A stretch of 64,000 nt of DNA from Verrucomicrobiota bacterium (GTDB lineage: Bacteria; Chlamydiota; Chlamydiia; Chlamydiales; Rhabdochlamydiaceae): the NCBI GenBank assembly GCA_018240065.1, contig JAFEGH010000007.1:248001-312000 (forward strand). Direction: 5' to 3'. Shown here in pieces: positions 1 through 10,678 of this stretch; the stretch's first letter is position 1, and every line of letters begins with the position of its first letter. Position numbers and translations under genes: made by a program. The notes under the pieces were generated by a model. The model saw only the letters and a list, made by a program, of their open reading frames with translations. It was not told the DNA's origin and ran no database searches.

Positions 1-2074
1 TCCAGATGCTGATGATCTTGGATTTTCTTTCCCCTTCCGTAATGATACCGTCTTCGTACTGCTTGACGACGACTTCGATGCGCTTGTGGGCGGCATCGAT
101 TACTTTTTGTTTGTCCTTAGGCACGCGGACGTCGCAGACGCCCATGGAGAGCGCGGCTTTCGTCGAAGCGGAGAAGCCAAGGTTCTTCAGGTTGTCCAGG
201 AAGCGCACCGTCGCTTCAAGGCCTACTTTTTTGTAGGTCTGAAGGACCAGCTCGCTCATCTTTTTCTTACGCAGGGAGTAGTTCTGGAACCCGAGTTCTT
301 TTGGAACGATCGTGTTGAACAGAACGCGTCCTGGCGTCGTTTCGATGATGCCGCTTTCCAGTTTGAGCCTGATCTTCTCATGCAGTCTGATGCCGCGCCC
401 AAGATCGTCGCAGCGGCCTTCTTTGCCTCTCTCTTCAAACCAGTTGAAGCTGCCGCCGGAACCTAAGGCCATGAGCACTTCGTCCATGTTCTTGAAGAGT
501 TTGGTCTTTTTGCCGTGGTCTTCAGGAATATAGTGCGGGTCGAGCATGAGGTAATACAGACCGAGGATCATATCCTGCGAAGGAACCGCCGATGGTTTAC
601 CGGAAGAAGGCAGGAAGATGTTGTCGGGCGCCATCATGAGCAACTTGGCTTCGAGCTGAGCTTCGATCGAAAGCGGAATGTGAACCGCCATCTGGTCACC
701 GTCGAAGTCGGCGTTGAACGCCGTACAGACGAGCGGGTGGATGCGGATCGCTTTACCTTCGATGAGCGTCGGCTCGAACGCCTGGATACCCAGACGGTGG
801 AGCGTAGGAGCTCGGTTCAGGAGGACAGGGTGTCCTTTGATGATCTCTTCGAGGACGTCCCAAACTTCGGGGGCCTGCTTCTGAATCATCTTTTTGGCTG
901 AACGGATGGTGTAAACGTAGTTCAGATCCTTCAAACGCTTGACGATGAACGGCTCGAACAGCTCAAGGGCCATCTGTTTAGGCAGACCGCACTGGTTAAA
1001 GCGCAGTTCCGGACCGACGATGATGACCGAACGGCCAGAATAGTCGACGCGTTTACCGAGCAGGTTCTGGCGGAAGCGTCCCTGTTTTCCTTTAAGCATT
1101 TCAGAGAGGGATTTCAGAGGACGATTTCCGGCGCCCATGACAGGGTGGCCGTGGCGGCCGTTGTCGAACAGCGCATCGACCGCTTCCTGCAGCATCCTCT
1201 TCTCGTTGCGGACGATGACGTCCGGCGTTTTGAGCTTGAGGATCGCTTTCAGACGGTTGTTGCGGTTGATGACGCGACGGTACAGGTCGTTGAGATCCGA
1301 CGTCGCAAATCGTCCGCCGTCCAGAGGAACGAGCGGGCGCAAATCGGGCGGGATCACCGGAACGCATGACATGACCATCCAGTCCGGACGGTTCGGCGAG
1401 GAAGTAAAGCTCTCGACGATCTTCAGGCGTTTGGCGAGCTTCATTCTCGCCTGCATCGACTTGGTCTTGCGGAGTTTGTCTTTCAGATCGACGACAAGCG
1501 CAACGAGATCCTCTTTTTCGAGGATGTCCCGGATCGCCTCGCCGCCCATTCTGGCGACAAACGCATCGGAGCCCCATTTCTCTTGGGCTTCACGGTATTC
1601 AGCGTCGGAAAGAAGCTGCTTCCTTTCCAGCGTTGTGCGGCCTGGATCGACGACGACATATTCTTCATAATAGATCACGCGCTCGAGGTCTGTCGCAGAC
1701 ATCCCGAGAATGTTGCCGATCCGCGAGGGCATCGTTTTGAAGAACCAAATGTGTACGACAGGAACGGCCAGCTCGATGTGAGCCATGCGCTCTCTGCGAA
1801 CTTTGGCGAGAGTGACCTCGACGCCGCAGCGGTCGCAAACGATCCCTTTGTGCTTGATCTTCTTATATTTTCCGCAGGCGCATTCCCAGTCGCGGGTCGG
1901 GCCAAAGATCTTCTCGCAGAACAGTCCGCCTTTCTCCGGCTTGAATGTGCGGTAGTTGATCGTCTCTGGCTTCTTGATTTCCCCACGCGACCATTCATTG
2001 CGGATGACATCATCGGACGCAATTTTAATAGTCAACTTATCAAATTGGGAATCTTTGAAATCTTCGTCTGACAT
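1..2074 (-). CDS. rpoC: RNA polymerase beta-prime subunit, 3' end outside the window
   Basis: Catalytic beta-prime subunit of RNA polymerase. The first 691 codons are present and the frame stays open to the window edge, so the C-terminal half lies outside. The start is an ATG at 2074 preceded by a GGGAG ribosome site. The N-terminal zinc site is visible as Cys65, Cys67, Cys80 and Cys83 (CACG...CDRCG). The catalytic magnesium loop [10 protein letters not shown] is encoded at about 688-717 (residue about 453), with the three aspartates intact. It lies 17 bases downstream of rpoB and its ribosome site sits just past the rpoB stop, so the two are co-transcribed. Identification is secure from these motifs. 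Nothing unusual was seen in the visible part. Confidence 0.97.
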   Translation of the reverse strand, partial: MSDEDFKDSQFDKLTIKIASDDVIRNEWSRGEIKKPETINYRTFKPEKGGLFCEKIFGPTRDWECACGKYKKIKHKGIVCDRCGVEVTLAKVRRERMAHIELAVPVVHIWFFKTMPSRIGNILGMSATDLERVIYYEEYVVVDPGRTTLERKQLLSDAEYREAQEKWGSDAFVARMGGEAIRDILEKEDLVALVVDLKDKLRKTKSMQARMKLAKRLKIVESFTSSPNRPDWMVMSCVPVIPPDLRPLVPLDGGRFATSDLNDLYRRVINRNNRLKAILKLKTPDVIVRNEKRMLQEAVDALFDNGRHGHPVMGAGNRPLKSLSEMLKGKQGRFRQNLLGKRVDYSGRSVIIVGPELRFNQCGLPKQMALELFEPFIVKRLKDLNYVYTIRSAKKMIQKQAPEVWDVLEEIIKGHPVLLNRAPTLHRLGIQAFEPTLIEGKAIRIHPLVCTAFNADFDGDQMAVHIPLSIEAQLEAKLLMMAPDNIFLPSSGKPSAVPSQDMILGLYYLMLDPHYIPEDHGKKTKLFKNMDEVLMALGSGGSFNWFEERGKEGRCDDLGRGIRLHEKIRLKLESGIIETTPGRVLFNTIVPKELGFQNYSLRKKKMSELVLQTYKKVGLEATVRFLDNLKNLGFSASTKAALSMGVCDVRVPKDKQKVIDAAHKRIEVVVKQYEDGIITEGERKSKIISIW

Positions 2075-2091
2075 GAAGGTAATCTCCCAGT

Positions 2092-5000
2092 TTAAACTTC
2101 TGTCGCACTTTCAGTGCGCACATCTAAGCACAGACCTTGCATTTCCTTCACGAGTACGTTGAAGGATTCAGGCGTTCCTGCTGTTAACAGATTTTCCCCT
2201 TTTACGATCGACTCGTAAATCCGGGTGCGTCCGCCGACATCGTCAGATTTGACGGTAAGCATCTCTTGCAGGAGGTTCGCAGCGCCATAAGCTTCGAGCG
2301 CCCATACCTCCATCTCTCCAAAGCGCTGACCGCCCATCTGAGCCTTACCGCCGAGCGGCTGCTGCGTGACGAGCGAGTACGGGCCAATGGAACGTGCGTG
2401 GATCTTGTCTGCGACAAGGTGGCTCAGCTTGAGGATGTAGATGTAGCCGACGACGACGCGGTTCTCGAATCGCTCGCCCGTTCTTCCATCATACAGGAAG
2501 CTCTTACCATCTTCAGGCAGGCCAAGCTGCTTCATCATCTCCCAAATTCGCGACTCGGGGAACCCTTCGAAGACCGGGCTCTTGACATAGATGCCAGCTT
2601 TGCGGGCGGCATAACCAAGGTGGGTCTCGAGGAGCTGTCCCATGTTCATACGAGAAGGTACGCCGAGCGGGTTGAGGATGATCTCCACAGTCTCGCCATT
2701 GTTCAAATACGGCATATCCTGCTCAGGAACAATCTTGGACACGACGCCCTTGTTACCGTGGCGGCCGGCCATCTTGTCCCCGACTTGCAATTTACGCTTC
2801 GAGGCGACATAGACCTTAACCTGGCGGATGACGCCTGGGTCGAGTTCGATATCCCCTTTGCGGGTAAATTCGACTTCCGTCTTATGCTGCGTCTGGAGAG
2901 TCTGCATCGCCGTATCGTATTCGCGCATCTGCGTCTTGAGAGTGTTGTACACTTCCGCGTCGCCGATGATCAGATCTTCCGGTTTTTCAGATTCAAGCGT
3001 CTCCAGCATATCCTGGGTGATCAGTTCCCCTTCTCTGATAATGATGTCGCCCGTCTTGCGGTGCATGATCGGCGCAGGGGCCGTTTCACCGAGCAGGAGC
3101 GCGCCAAGTTTCTCGTGGTACTCGATCATCAGTTCCGCTTCTTTGGTTTTGAAGTCGGAATGGATGTCTTTAATGCGGCTCGCTTCTTCGACAAGTTCGT
3201 CATCGGTCTTGGAAAGTCTGTCGCGGCGGCTGAACACTTTGACGTCCATGACAACACCTTCCGTTCCCGGAGGAGCTGTCAGAGAGGCGTCTTTAACGTC
3301 GGCAGCTTTTTCACCGAAGATAGCGCGCAGGAGGCGCTCTTCAGGGGCAAGCTCCGTCTCCGACTTCGGCGTGATCTTACCGACGAGAATATCTCCCGGG
3401 GTAACTTCCGCACCGATGCGGATAATGCCGTCTTCTCCCAAATTCGCGAGCGCCTCTTCAGAGACGTTCGGAATGTCGCGGGTAATCTCTTCCTTGCCCA
3501 GCTTGGTGTCGCGCGCTGTCAGTTCGAACTCTTCGAGATAGATGGACGTATAGTAGTCCAGTCTCAGGAGTTTTTCAGAGATGATGATGGCATCTTCGTA
3601 GTTGTAGCCGCACCATGGCATAAACGCGGCAAGCACGTTCTTGCCGAGAGCCACTTCCCCTTTGTCTGTCGCAGGTCCGTCTGCGATCGCGTCGCCGGCT
3701 TTAATGACGTCGCCGACGTTGCAGAGCGGAGTCTGGTTGATGCATGTGCCCGCATTGGAGCGCATGAACTTCTTCAGATGATAGGTCTTCTTATTGAGCG
3801 GGTTCGCTTTGGAGGCGATCACGATCTTGAAGCCATCGACAAACTCGACTGTTCCATCTTCTTCTGCTACCGCGACAGCCCCGGAGTCGCGCGCTGAGCG
3901 CACTTCAAGGCCGGTTCCGACAATCGGAGCATCCGTTTTCAGAAGAGGGACGCCTTGGCGCTGCATGTTCGATCCCATCAGGGCGCGGTTGGCGTCATCA
4001 TGCTCAAGGAACGGGATCAATCCCGTGACGATAGAGACAAGCTGCTTGGACGAAACGTCCATGTGCGTGACCTTGCTCGTCTCGATCTTCAGAGATTCGC
4101 CGTTAAATCTCGCCCAGCAGAGCGGCTCTACAAACATGTTGTGTTTGTCCAGAACGGCGGAGGCCTGCGCGATACAGTTATTCTCTTCCTGGTCGGCCGT
4201 CATGTATTCGATTTCTTCCGTGACGACGCCGTCCCGAACGATACGGTATGGAGTCTCGATGAAGCCGAACTCGTTGATCTTGGCAAACGAAGACAGGGAA
4301 GTGATCAGACCAATGTTCGGTCCTTCAGGCGTTTCAATCGGGCAAATCCTGCCGTAGTGGCTAGGATGGACGTCGCGGACTTCGAATCCGGCGCGCTCGC
4401 GGTTCAAACCGCCTGGCCCAAGAGAGGAAAGACGGCGTTTGTGCGTCAGTTCCGCTACCGGGTTGGTCTGATCCATGAACTGGGACAACTGCGATCTTCC
4501 GAAGAAGTCCTTCAGGACGCCGGCCAATCCCTTCGCGGAGACGACTTTGCCTGGGGTCAGCGTATCGGAAGTGAAGTCAAAGAGGTTCATCCGTTCTTTG
4601 ATGATCTTCTCCATACGCGCCAGTCCAATGCGGCACTGGTTCTGGATCAATTCACCGACAGAGCGGACGCGGCGGTTGCCGAGGTGGTCGATATCGTCGA
4701 CGTTAACGCTTTCTTCCCCTTTCTTTAGACGGAGGAGATACTTGAGCGCGCCGATGACGTCTTCCTTGCGGAGAGTCACGATGTTGAGCTCTTCGTCAGA
4801 GACAACCAGTCCAAGCTTTTTGTTCAGCTTGTAGCGGCCCACTCTGCCTAAATTGTAGCGTTTCGGATCAAAGAACAAACGCATGATCGCCGATCTTGCG
4901 TTGGAAAGAGTCGCCGGTTCGCCGGGACGGATCTTGCGATAGAAGTCCTTCAGCGCAGACTCATAGGAGTCTGTAGGGTCTTTTGCCAGCATTTTGATGA

Positions 5001-5856
5001 TCGGGCTGGTCTCGTCGGCATCTTCCGCGATTCTGACCGCAGAAATGTTGGCGTCGAGCATCCTTTTGAGCATCGCGGTCGTCAGTTTCTCGGAAGCTTT
5101 TCCGAATGCAACACCGCTTTCTTCGTCCATGACGTCTTCGGCAAGGATTTTGCCCACGAGTTTCGGGAAGTCCTTGTCGGAACGGATTTTAACTTTAATT
5201 GTGTTGAAAAACTCCTCAATGATATCCGCATCGGTCGAGTATCCAAGGGTACGGATGAAGGAGGTCGCCAGAATTTTACGGCGTCGTTTTTTACGGTCGA
5301 TATAAATGTAGATGAGGTCGTTGGTGTCGAATGCGCCTTCCAGCCAGCTTCCGCGGTAAGGGATAATGCGGAATGAGTAGATGGTCGACCCTTTAGTGTG
5401 GCGCTCCTGTTCGAAGGAGATACCAGGAGAACGGTGAAGCTGGGAGACGATGACGCGCTCTGCGCCATTGACAATGAAGGTCCCCTTTTCCGTCATGACG
5501 GGAATGGTCCCCATATAGACTTCTTCTTCTTTGATACCGGTCTCGTCCGTCAGGCGGAACTTGACTTTGAGTGTGACGTTGTAGGTTATTCCGCGTCGGA
5601 TGCACTCTTCGGGAGTATATTTGGGCACCCCGAGGTTATAGGAGATGAATTCGAGAATCGTCTTCTCATCGTAAGACTTGATAGGGAAAATCTCAGTAAA
5701 CACCTCTTGCAATCCGACGTTCTCCCTTTCATGCGGCATTTTGTCTGCCTGGAGAAACTGATCATAAGACTTAATTTGGATTTCAATGAGGTTCGGCAGG
5801 TCGATAATTTCTTCTTTGCCACGAAAACTCACCCGTTGAGGCGGCCTTTTTAACAT
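2092..5856 (-). CDS. rpoB: RNA polymerase beta subunit
   Basis: Beta subunit of RNA polymerase, 1254 residues, close to the length I recall for chlamydial RpoB. The rifampicin region is present as [12 protein letters not shown] followed by THKRR and [19 protein letters not shown]. The residues equivalent to E. coli Asp516, His526, Arg529 and Ser531 are all wild type. The equivalents of Asn518 and Ser522 are Thr and Ala. The C-terminal [21 protein letters not shown] block is complete. The start ATG at 5856 follows a long leader (to about 6089) that holds a strong hairpin and appears to begin at a promoter just after the rplL terminator. rpoC follows 17 bases after the stop. Confidence 0.98.
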   Translation of the reverse strand: MLKRPPQRVSFRGKEEIIDLPNLIEIQIKSYDQFLQADKMPHERENVGLQEVFTEIFPIKSYDEKTILEFISYNLGVPKYTPEECIRRGITYNVTLKVKFRLTDETGIKEEEVYMGTIPVMTEKGTFIVNGAERVIVSQLHRSPGISFEQERHTKGSTIYSFRIIPYRGSWLEGAFDTNDLIYIYIDRKKRRRKILATSFIRTLGYSTDADIIEEFFNTIKVKIRSDKDFPKLVGKILAEDVMDEESGVAFGKASEKLTTAMLKRMLDANISAVRIAEDADETSPIIKMLAKDPTDSYESALKDFYRKIRPGEPATLSNARSAIMRLFFDPKRYNLGRVGRYKLNKKLGLVVSDEELNIVTLRKEDVIGALKYLLRLKKGEESVNVDDIDHLGNRRVRSVGELIQNQCRIGLARMEKIIKERMNLFDFTSDTLTPGKVVSAKGLAGVLKDFFGRSQLSQFMDQTNPVAELTHKRRLSSLGPGGLNRERAGFEVRDVHPSHYGRICPIETPEGPNIGLITSLSSFAKINEFGFIETPYRIVRDGVVTEEIEYMTADQEENNCIAQASAVLDKHNMFVEPLCWARFNGESLKIETSKVTHMDVSSKQLVSIVTGLIPFLEHDDANRALMGSNMQRQGVPLLKTDAPIVGTGLEVRSARDSGAVAVAEEDGTVEFVDGFKIVIASKANPLNKKTYHLKKFMRSNAGTCINQTPLCNVGDVIKAGDAIADGPATDKGEVALGKNVLAAFMPWCGYNYEDAIIISEKLLRLDYYTSIYLEEFELTARDTKLGKEEITRDIPNVSEEALANLGEDGIIRIGAEVTPGDILVGKITPKSETELAPEERLLRAIFGEKAADVKDASLTAPPGTEGVVMDVKVFSRRDRLSKTDDELVEEASRIKDIHSDFKTKEAELMIEYHEKLGALLLGETAPAPIMHRKTGDIIIREGELITQDMLETLESEKPEDLIIGDAEVYNTLKTQMREYDTAMQTLQTQHKTEVEFTRKGDIELDPGVIRQVKVYVASKRKLQVGDKMAGRHGNKGVVSKIVPEQDMPYLNNGETVEIILNPLGVPSRMNMGQLLETHLGYAARKAGIYVKSPVFEGFPESRIWEMMKQLGLPEDGKSFLYDGRTGERFENRVVVGYIYILKLSHLVADKIHARSIGPYSLVTQQPLGGKAQMGGQRFGEMEVWALEAYGAANLLQEMLTVKSDDVGGRTRIYESIVKGENLLTAGTPESFNVLVKEMQGLCLDVRTESATEV

Positions 5857-5942
5857 CGAAACGGCTCCTACGCTTAAACTTTAATTTATGGGCACGGTTC
5901 AAATCGGTTAACGCTAACTTAACAGCTGCGGCAGTGATTTGC

Positions 5943-6001
5943 CCTCTTCTCTTGGGCGCACAATAAGCTACAGCTAACTATGCTGCGCCCAAAAGAAGAG
6001 G
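5943..6001 (-). promoter_or_regulatory. Large hairpin in the rpoB leader
   Basis: Two 18-base arms, 5943-5960 and 5984-6001, are complementary at 17 of 18 positions around a 23-base loop (CCTCTTCTCTTGGGCGCA against TGCGCCCAAAAGAAGAGG). A second, smaller hairpin lies at about 6058-6083. Neither is followed on the minus strand by a U run, so these do not look like simple terminators. They fall inside the inferred rpoBC 5' untranslated region and could be an RNase processing site or an autoregulatory element, which is inference. The rest of 5857-6110 shows no coding potential. Confidence 0.6.
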
Positions 6002-6095
6002 ACATCTCATCCGCTCGCATTCTACATTTTGGCTATTACCCGCATTTGAACCATGCTCTTTGCGAGTAAACAACTCGCGAAGGGAACTCCCGGGC

Positions 6096-6101
6096 ATTAT
6101 A
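6096..6101 (-). promoter_or_regulatory. Candidate -10 box of an rpoBC promoter
   Basis: A consensus TATAAT reads on the minus strand here, directly after the rplL terminator. The only -35 candidate at the right spacing is the T-rich tract of that terminator, so this would be a promoter with a weak -35. Transcription would begin near 6089, giving an rpoB leader of about 230 bases. It would separate rpoBC expression from the upstream ribosomal protein genes. Confidence 0.5.
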
Positions 6102-6114
6102 GCCTGAGCAAATT

Positions 6115-6169
6115 CTAAAAAAAAATAAAAATGACGAGCAGAAGTCAATTTTTCATGACTTCTGCTCGT
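6115..6169 (-). terminator. Rho-independent terminator after rplL
   Basis: A perfect 14-bp stem (ACGAGCAGAAGTCA at 6134-6147 with its complement at 6156-6169) closes an 8-base loop. On the minus strand it is followed by a long T-rich tract (6115-6133). It lies about 23 bases after the rplL stop and is oriented to end the secE/nusG-to-rplL transcript before rpoB. Confidence 0.85.
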
Positions 6170-6192
6170 AGTTTATTAGCTTAATGGATCGA

Positions 6193-6588
6193 TTAGAGAC
6201 CTTTCAGGGTCACTTTTCCACCACCAGCAGCGATTTTCTTAGAAATCTCATCTGCTTCAGCTTTTCCACAAGATTCTTTCAAAACTTTTGGAGCGCCGTC
6301 GACCATTTCTTTGGCTTCTTTGAGCCCTAAGCCTGTGATCTCGCGGACAGCCTTGATGACGCCGATTTTCTTGTCGTCAGGAGAGACTTCCAAAGTCACT
6401 TTAAATTCTGTGGACTCCGCAGCAGGAGCAGCGGCGCCAGCAGCAGGAGCTGCCATCATCATGGGAGCTGCAGCAGCAGCTTTAACGCCCCACTTTTCTT
6501 CGAGTGCGGACTTCAATTTCGCCATATCGAGAACGCTCAATTGGCTCAGTGTTTCGACTAATGTATCAATGTTTTGTTGGGTAGACAC
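6193..6588 (-). CDS. rplL: 50S ribosomal protein L7/L12
   Basis: Stalk protein of the large ribosomal subunit that recruits translation factors, 131 residues. The N-terminal dimerisation helices (residues about 1-33) are followed by an Ala/Pro/Met-rich hinge (about 36-58). The conserved C-terminal domain contains [24 protein letters not shown], split here as [10 protein letters not shown] and [10 protein letters not shown]. It lies 40 bases downstream of rplJ and is followed by a strong terminator, so it is the last gene of the upstream ribosomal operon. Length and motifs match the family. Confidence 0.97.
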   Translation of the reverse strand: MSTQQNIDTLVETLSQLSVLDMAKLKSALEEKWGVKAAAAAPMMMAAPAAGAAAPAAESTEFKVTLEVSPDDKKIGVIKAVREITGLGLKEAKEMVDGAPKVLKESCGKAEADEISKKIAAGGGKVTLKGL

Positions 6589-6628
6589 GGTAAAACCTCT
6601 TTGATTTGATTACGTTTAAATTTAAGAG

Positions 6629-7141
6629 TTATTCAGCTTTAGACTTATTGTCCAAGCAGTGCATGACGGTAGTAAGCAAAGCTTCGATGACCGCAAGTGT
6701 TTGCGCCATCGGTGCTTCGAGCGTACCCAGAAACTGGGCGCGCATCTCATCTTTGCTCGGGAGTTTGGAGATCTGTTCGACATCTTTTGCCGAGCAGACG
6801 GTGCCTTCAAACCTTCCGCCGATAACTTCTAAAACTTCTTCATTCTCCTGACAGAACTGATAAACAGCTTTTGTCGTCTGAATGGGATCTTGATTGGCAA
6901 AGACAACTGCAATGTGTCCTTGTAGCAGAGCAGGATCTAAATCGACCCCGGCAACTTGTGCCGCTTTAATCAGCACGCGCTTCTTGACAACTTCCAACGA
7001 GCCGCCGGTCTTCGCAAGATTAGTGCGAAAAGCTGCGGAGGCGTTAGGCTCAAGACGCTTGTAGCTAGCGAGTACGATTGCTTGGGAGCCGGCAATCCGA
7101 TCTTTAATATCGTCGAGAAGAAATTGCTTTTCCGGTCTCAT
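6629..7141 (-). CDS. rplJ: 50S ribosomal protein L10
   Basis: L10 anchors the L7/L12 stalk to 23S rRNA. The protein is 170 residues. The N-terminal globular part includes ASYKRLEPNASAAFR and LEVVKKRVLIKAA, typical of L10. The C-terminal helix (about 135-165) would bind L7/L12 dimers. It starts 3 bases after the rplA stop, so the two are tightly coupled, and it precedes rplL as in most bacteria. In many bacteria L10 represses its own mRNA leader. Here the tight rplA-rplJ junction leaves no room for a separate leader. Confidence 0.96.
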   Translation of the reverse strand: MRPEKQFLLDDIKDRIAGSQAIVLASYKRLEPNASAAFRTNLAKTGGSLEVVKKRVLIKAAQVAGVDLDPALLQGHIAVVFANQDPIQTTKAVYQFCQENEEVLEVIGGRFEGTVCSAKDVEQISKLPSKDEMRAQFLGTLEAPMAQTLAVIEALLTTVMHCLDNKSKAE

Positions 7142-7144
7142 ATC

Positions 7145-7855
7145 TTACTCTTTTGCTCCTTGAATTTCCGCAATGCCCTGCAGATCAATCTTCATGCCAG
7201 GTCCCATTGTTGACGACAGCGCCAGAGATCTCATGAAGACCCCTTTTGCGTTCGCAGGCTTGGCTTTAGCGATCGCAGATAAAATCGCGATAATATTCTC
7301 TTTGAGCTTTGGCGCAGCGAAAGAGAGCTTTCCGGCCATGGAGTTGATCACGCCATGCTTGTCCGACTTAAACTCAATTTTACCCGCTTTGACCTCAGCA
7401 ATTGCTTTTGCGACGTCAGCCGTCACTGTCCCTGCCTTCGGAGTGGGCATTAAGCCGCGCGGTCCGAGGATTTTAGCGAGTTTACCGAGATCCCGCATCA
7501 TGTCAGGGGTTGCGATTACCGCATCAAAATCGAGCCATCCCGATTTGATTTTTTCAAAGAGTTCTTCATTTCCAGCGAAATCTGCGCCAGCGTTCAACGC
7601 CTCTTTAATCTTTTCGCCTTTGGCGAAAACGACGATGACGATGCGTTTTCCCGTTCCATTCGGTAGTGAAACGGTTCCTCGCACCAGCTGCTCAGATTTC
7701 TGGACATCGACGCCTGTTTTAAGCGATAGTTCCACCGACTGGTCAAACTTGACTGGTGGACATTTCTTCAAAATTTCGATAGCCTGGTCAAGTGTATAGA
7801 CTTTCGTCATATCCACTAACTTGTCTATCTCCCGAAATCTTTTGCTTCGATGCAT
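7145..7855 (-). CDS. rplA: 50S ribosomal protein L1
   Basis: Large-subunit protein of the L1 stalk, 236 residues, matching the usual 230-240. Conserved stretches visible are LPNGTGK, the [17 protein letters not shown] block, [11 protein letters not shown] with GTVT, and the C-terminal [15 protein letters not shown]. The chosen start gives [10 protein letters not shown], similar to the basic N-terminus of other L1 proteins. The gene follows rplK after a 96-base spacer containing two hairpins, and is followed at 3 bases by rplJ. L1 commonly represses its own operon by binding an mRNA mimic of its rRNA site. Confidence 0.97.
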   Translation of the reverse strand: MHRSKRFREIDKLVDMTKVYTLDQAIEILKKCPPVKFDQSVELSLKTGVDVQKSEQLVRGTVSLPNGTGKRIVIVVFAKGEKIKEALNAGADFAGNEELFEKIKSGWLDFDAVIATPDMMRDLGKLAKILGPRGLMPTPKAGTVTADVAKAIAEVKAGKIEFKSDKHGVINSMAGKLSFAAPKLKENIIAILSAIAKAKPANAKGVFMRSLALSSTMGPGMKIDLQGIAEIQGAKE

Positions 7856-7876
7856 CCTGATTTCCTTTACAATTAA

Positions 7877-7926
7877 GGGCCTAAAAGCCCACGTTCGACG
7901 GGATTAAAAGGGCCGTCTACCCTTTT
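7877..7926 (-). promoter_or_regulatory. Paired hairpins in the rplK-rplA spacer
   Basis: Two stems lie in the 96-base spacer: AAAAGGG/CCCTTTT at 7906-7926 with a 7-base loop, and GGGC/GCCC at 7877-7890 with a 6-base loop. They precede the L1 gene on the transcript. An L1-binding regulatory site or an attenuator is possible by analogy with other bacteria, but the sequence alone does not decide it. Confidence 0.35.
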
Positions 7927-7951
7927 GGCTTAGCCTCTTACAATAAGAAGT

Positions 7952-8380
7952 TTAGCCTTCGATGATATCAACGCCCATGGAACGCGCAGTGCCCTGTACA
8001 AGCATCATGGCAGCTTCTTCCGAAGATGCGCGCATGTCCTGGCGTTTGTTGTTGGCGATTTTCCTAACTTGCGTCTTGGTCAGCTTGCCGACCTTTTCAC
8101 GGTTAGGAACCTTAGAGCCGCTCTCGATGTTCAATTCTTTCAGAATCATGCGAGAAACTGGAGGCTGCTTGGTGATGAAGGTAAAAGTCTTATCATGGTA
8201 CACAGTGATCTCGCATGGGAGGATATCCCCTGCCTTATCCTGCGTCTTCGCATTGAATTCCTTGCAGAATCCCATAATGTTGATACCAGCACCGCCGAGC
8301 GCAGGCCCGATTGGGGGCGCCGGGTTAGCTTTTCCTGCAGGGATCTGCAGCTTGATCACTTTAACTACTTTCTTTGCCAT
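7952..8380 (-). CDS. rplK: 50S ribosomal protein L11
   Basis: L11 binds the GTPase-associated centre of 23S rRNA and takes part in factor binding. The protein is 142 residues, the normal length. The N-terminal [21 protein letters not shown] with [12 protein letters not shown] block and the C-terminal [23 protein letters not shown] match the family. It follows nusG after a 64-base spacer that holds a C7/G5 inverted repeat (8411-8434), and it is followed by rplA, the standard order. It should be co-transcribed with secE and nusG. Confidence 0.97.
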   Translation of the reverse strand: MAKKVVKVIKLQIPAGKANPAPPIGPALGGAGINIMGFCKEFNAKTQDKAGDILPCEITVYHDKTFTFITKQPPVSRMILKELNIESGSKVPNREKVGKLTKTQVRKIANNKRQDMRASSEEAAMMLVQGTARSMGVDIIEG

Positions 8381-8444
8381 TGTTTAATTCCTCAAAATCC
8401 ACGTTTTTTCCCCCATTAGAGGCAAAGGGGGGGTCTATAATAAT

Positions 8445-8993
8445 TTAGGATACTTCAGTCTCGAAAGGAACCAATTCCACTTGCCAGAACTCGAGATCGT
8501 CGACGCGCGTCTCGCGGCCGAAGATCGAGACGAGAACGCTTAAGCGCCCCTTGTCGTGGAAGACTTCCTGCACGGTTCCAATGAAATTGACGAACACGCC
8601 ATCTGTAATCTTGACCTTGTCGCCGCTTGCAATATTGTGCTTTTGGACGACCCCTTTCTTTTTCTCTTCCAGGTCGCGCATGATCTCATCGACTTCGCTC
8701 TGAGCGAGAGGAGAGGGCTTTTCGCCGCCTAAAAATCCCAGGACGCCGTTTGTATTGCGCACATACATCCAGGAATCATCGGTCAGGTTCAGTTTGACAA
8801 GGATGTAGCCGGGCCACAGCTTTTTCTCGCTGATGCGCTGCTGACCGCGCTTGACTTCAGCGACGTTCTCGATCGGCACGAGCACGGAGTCGACCAGTTC
8901 GGCCATCCCCTTGGACTCGCGGTTCTCTTCAATCGCTTTTTTAACTCTCTTTTCCTGTCCGGAAACTACCTGGACGACGTACCACTTATGCAT
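8445..8993 (-). CDS. nusG: Transcription termination/antitermination factor NusG
   Basis: NusG binds the RNA polymerase clamp and modulates pausing, Rho termination and coupling to ribosomes. It has 182 residues. The N-terminal NGN domain starts with WYVVQVVSGQEKRVKKAIEE and includes WPGYILVKLNLTDDSWMYVRN. The C-terminal KOW domain (from about 125) reads ASGDKVKITDGVFVNFIGTVQEV. It lies 16 bases after secE and 64 bases before rplK. This secE-nusG-rplK order is general in bacteria. Confidence 0.97.
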   Translation of the reverse strand: MHKWYVVQVVSGQEKRVKKAIEENRESKGMAELVDSVLVPIENVAEVKRGQQRISEKKLWPGYILVKLNLTDDSWMYVRNTNGVLGFLGGEKPSPLAQSEVDEIMRDLEEKKKGVVQKHNIASGDKVKITDGVFVNFIGTVQEVFHDKGRLSVLVSIFGRETRVDDLEFWQVELVPFETEVS

Positions 8994-9009
8994 GACGCCT
9001 CAACTTGAA

Positions 9010-9288
9010 TTAGCCAAAAATAAAATGCACTACGAGAGCGATAAAATCCAAAGCCCCTTTGATCACCAGATCAAAAAGGTAAATCCCAAGACCGAAGAGG
9101 AAGGTTGCTCCGATGACCACTTTGGTCGAAAGCTTCAACTCATCCTTTGTCGTCCAGCTAACTTTCTTCAGCTCATCCTTGAGTTCCTGAATAAAGCTAA
9201 AGGCGGGTTTCTTCTTCTTGGATGCCTGCTGGGCCGGAGCATCAGAAGAAAGTCTCGGTTGATTTAACTTTGCATCCATAGCGCACAT
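9010..9288 (-). CDS. secE: Preprotein translocase subunit SecE
   Basis: Small clamp subunit of the SecYEG translocon in the inner membrane, 92 residues. The conserved FIQELKDELKKVSWTTKDEL amphipathic region (about 30-50) precedes a single transmembrane segment (about 55-80). The N-terminal 28 residues are hydrophilic and poorly conserved. Two ATG codons are possible, 9288 and 9279. The first has a weak GAAG ribosome site at suitable spacing and was kept. It follows tRNA-Trp and tuf and precedes nusG. Confidence 0.93.
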   Translation of the reverse strand: MCAMDAKLNQPRLSSDAPAQQASKKKKPAFSFIQELKDELKKVSWTTKDELKLSTKVVIGATFLFGLGIYLFDLVIKGALDFIALVVHFIFG

Positions 9289-9314
9289 AGCAGTATTCTT
9301 CGTAGTTTGTTAAT

Positions 9315-9387
9315 CGAGTGCGGAGGGATTCGAACCCCCGACCGGCGACTTTGGAGATCGCTGCTCTACCAGCTGAGCTACACACCC
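9315..9387 (-). tRNA. tRNA-Trp (anticodon CCA)
   Basis: A full cloverleaf folds on the minus strand. The acceptor stem GGGTGTG pairs with CGCACTC. The D arm is GCTC/GAGC. The anticodon stem GCGAT/GTCGC carries loop CTCCAAA, giving anticodon CCA. The T arm contains TTCGAAT. The discriminator base is G, as expected for tryptophan. The 3' CCA is not encoded. It sits between tuf and secE. Confidence 0.95.
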
Positions 9388-9397
9388 ACCAAAATGC

Positions 9398-9424
9398 GCC
9401 AAGGCTCTTATTCAGAGCCTTGGC
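9398..9424 (-). terminator. Hairpin between tuf and tRNA-Trp
   Basis: A perfect 11-bp stem (GCCAAGGCTCT with AGAGCCTTGGC) closes a 5-base loop 22 bases after the tuf stop. On the minus strand only a short T4 run follows, so it may be a leaky terminator or an RNA-processing hairpin separating tuf mRNA from tRNA-Trp. Confidence 0.6.
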
Positions 9425-9446
9425 ACGACCAAATGACGCGTTAGCG

Positions 9447-10631
9447 TTATTTGATAATTTTCGACACAGTTCCAGCGCCGATCGTTCTTCCGCCTTCGCG
9501 AATAGCGAATCTCATTCCCTCTTCCATCGCGATCGGGTGGATGAGTTCCGCTTCGAGTTCGACGTTATCGCCCGGCATCACCATCTCGGTTCCTGCTGGG
9601 AGAGTCACTGTTCCGGTCACGTCTGTCGTACGGAAGTAGAACTGTGGACGGTAGCCGCTAAAGAACGGCTTGTGGCGTCCGCCTTCTTCTTTCGTCAGAA
9701 CGTAGATTGTCCCTTTGAACTTGGTGTGCGGTGTGCATGAGCCTGGAGCCGAGAGCACCATTCCGCGCTCAAGGTCTTTTTTCTCTGCGCCGCGGAGAAG
9801 GATACCGACGTTTTCGCCGGCTTGCGCTTCGTCGAGGAGCTTGTTGAACATCTCGAGACCTGTGACAACAGTGTCGCGAGTTTCACGGATACCGACGATT
9901 TGGAGCTTGTCGTTGACCTTGATCTTACCTCTTTCGATACGGCCAGTCGCTACTGTACCGCGGCCGGAGATAGAGAACACGTCTTCAATTGGCATGAGGA
10001 AAGGCTTGTCAGTCTCGCGAGTAGGAGTTGGGATCTTCTCATCGACAGTCGCCATCAGTTGCTCGATGCTCTTGACGTACTCAGGATCTCCTTCGAGCGC
10101 TTTCAACGCTGATCCACGGATGATCGGCACGTCTTTGTAACCTTTCGCTTCGAGAAGCTCATGGAGCTCCATCTCAACGAGGTCGACGAGCTCTTCATCG
10201 CCCTTGCCGATCATGTCCATCTTGTTCAAGAAGACGACGATCGCAGGAACGCCTACTTGGCGTGCGAGGAGGATGTGCTCTTTTGTTTGCGGCATCGCAC
10301 CGTCTGTAGCGGCGACGACGAGGATCGCTCCGTCCATCTGCGCAGCACCGGTGATCATGTTCTTGACATAGTCCGCGTGGCCAGGGCAGTCAACGTGCGC
10401 ATAGTGGCGGTTTGGCGTCTCATACTCAACGTGCGTTGAGTTGATTGTAATACCGCGCGCTTTTTCCTCTGGGGTATTGTCGATAGAAGCGTAGTCGCGA
10501 AACTTCGCGCCGCCTTTCTGCGCCAATACTTTTGTGATTGCAGCTGTTAAGGATGTCTTACCGTGGTCAACGTGTCCAATTGTTCCAATGTTGACGTGAG
10601 GCTTGGTCCTTTGAAATTGTTCTTTTGCCAT
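9447..10631 (-). CDS. tuf: Elongation factor Tu
   Basis: GTPase that delivers aminoacyl-tRNA to the ribosome, 394 residues, the expected length. The G domain shows GHVDHGKT (P loop, residues about 18-25), DCPGHADY, and NKMD. Domain 2 contains [12 protein letters not shown] and domain 3 ends [14 protein letters not shown]. The start ATG at 10631 follows GGAGG, a near-perfect ribosome site. tRNA-Thr lies upstream and tRNA-Trp downstream, the tRNA-tuf-tRNA arrangement I recall from chlamydiae. One tuf gene is seen here; elfamycin-site residues were not examined. Confidence 0.98.
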   Translation of the reverse strand: MAKEQFQRTKPHVNIGTIGHVDHGKTSLTAAITKVLAQKGGAKFRDYASIDNTPEEKARGITINSTHVEYETPNRHYAHVDCPGHADYVKNMITGAAQMDGAILVVAATDGAMPQTKEHILLARQVGVPAIVVFLNKMDMIGKGDEELVDLVEMELHELLEAKGYKDVPIIRGSALKALEGDPEYVKSIEQLMATVDEKIPTPTRETDKPFLMPIEDVFSISGRGTVATGRIERGKIKVNDKLQIVGIRETRDTVVTGLEMFNKLLDEAQAGENVGILLRGAEKKDLERGMVLSAPGSCTPHTKFKGTIYVLTKEEGGRHKPFFSGYRPQFYFRTTDVTGTVTLPAGTEMVMPGDNVELEAELIHPIAMEEGMRFAIREGGRTIGAGTVSKIIK

Positions 10632-10678
10632 TACTTCCTCCGTTAGGCTCCATTGTATGTTTCAAATTTCTCATCTTT

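Noticed and set aside
2266..3897. Open frame of 543 codons on the plus strand opposite rpoB
   Set aside because: It lies fully antisense to rpoB, whose motifs are unambiguous, and its product is Arg/Asp/Val-rich in the way antisense reading of a conserved gene produces.
4381..4470. Rifampicin-resistance substitutions in RpoB
   Set aside because: The equivalents of Asp516, His526 and Ser531 are wild type; Thr and Ala at the 518 and 522 positions look like lineage variation rather than selected resistance.
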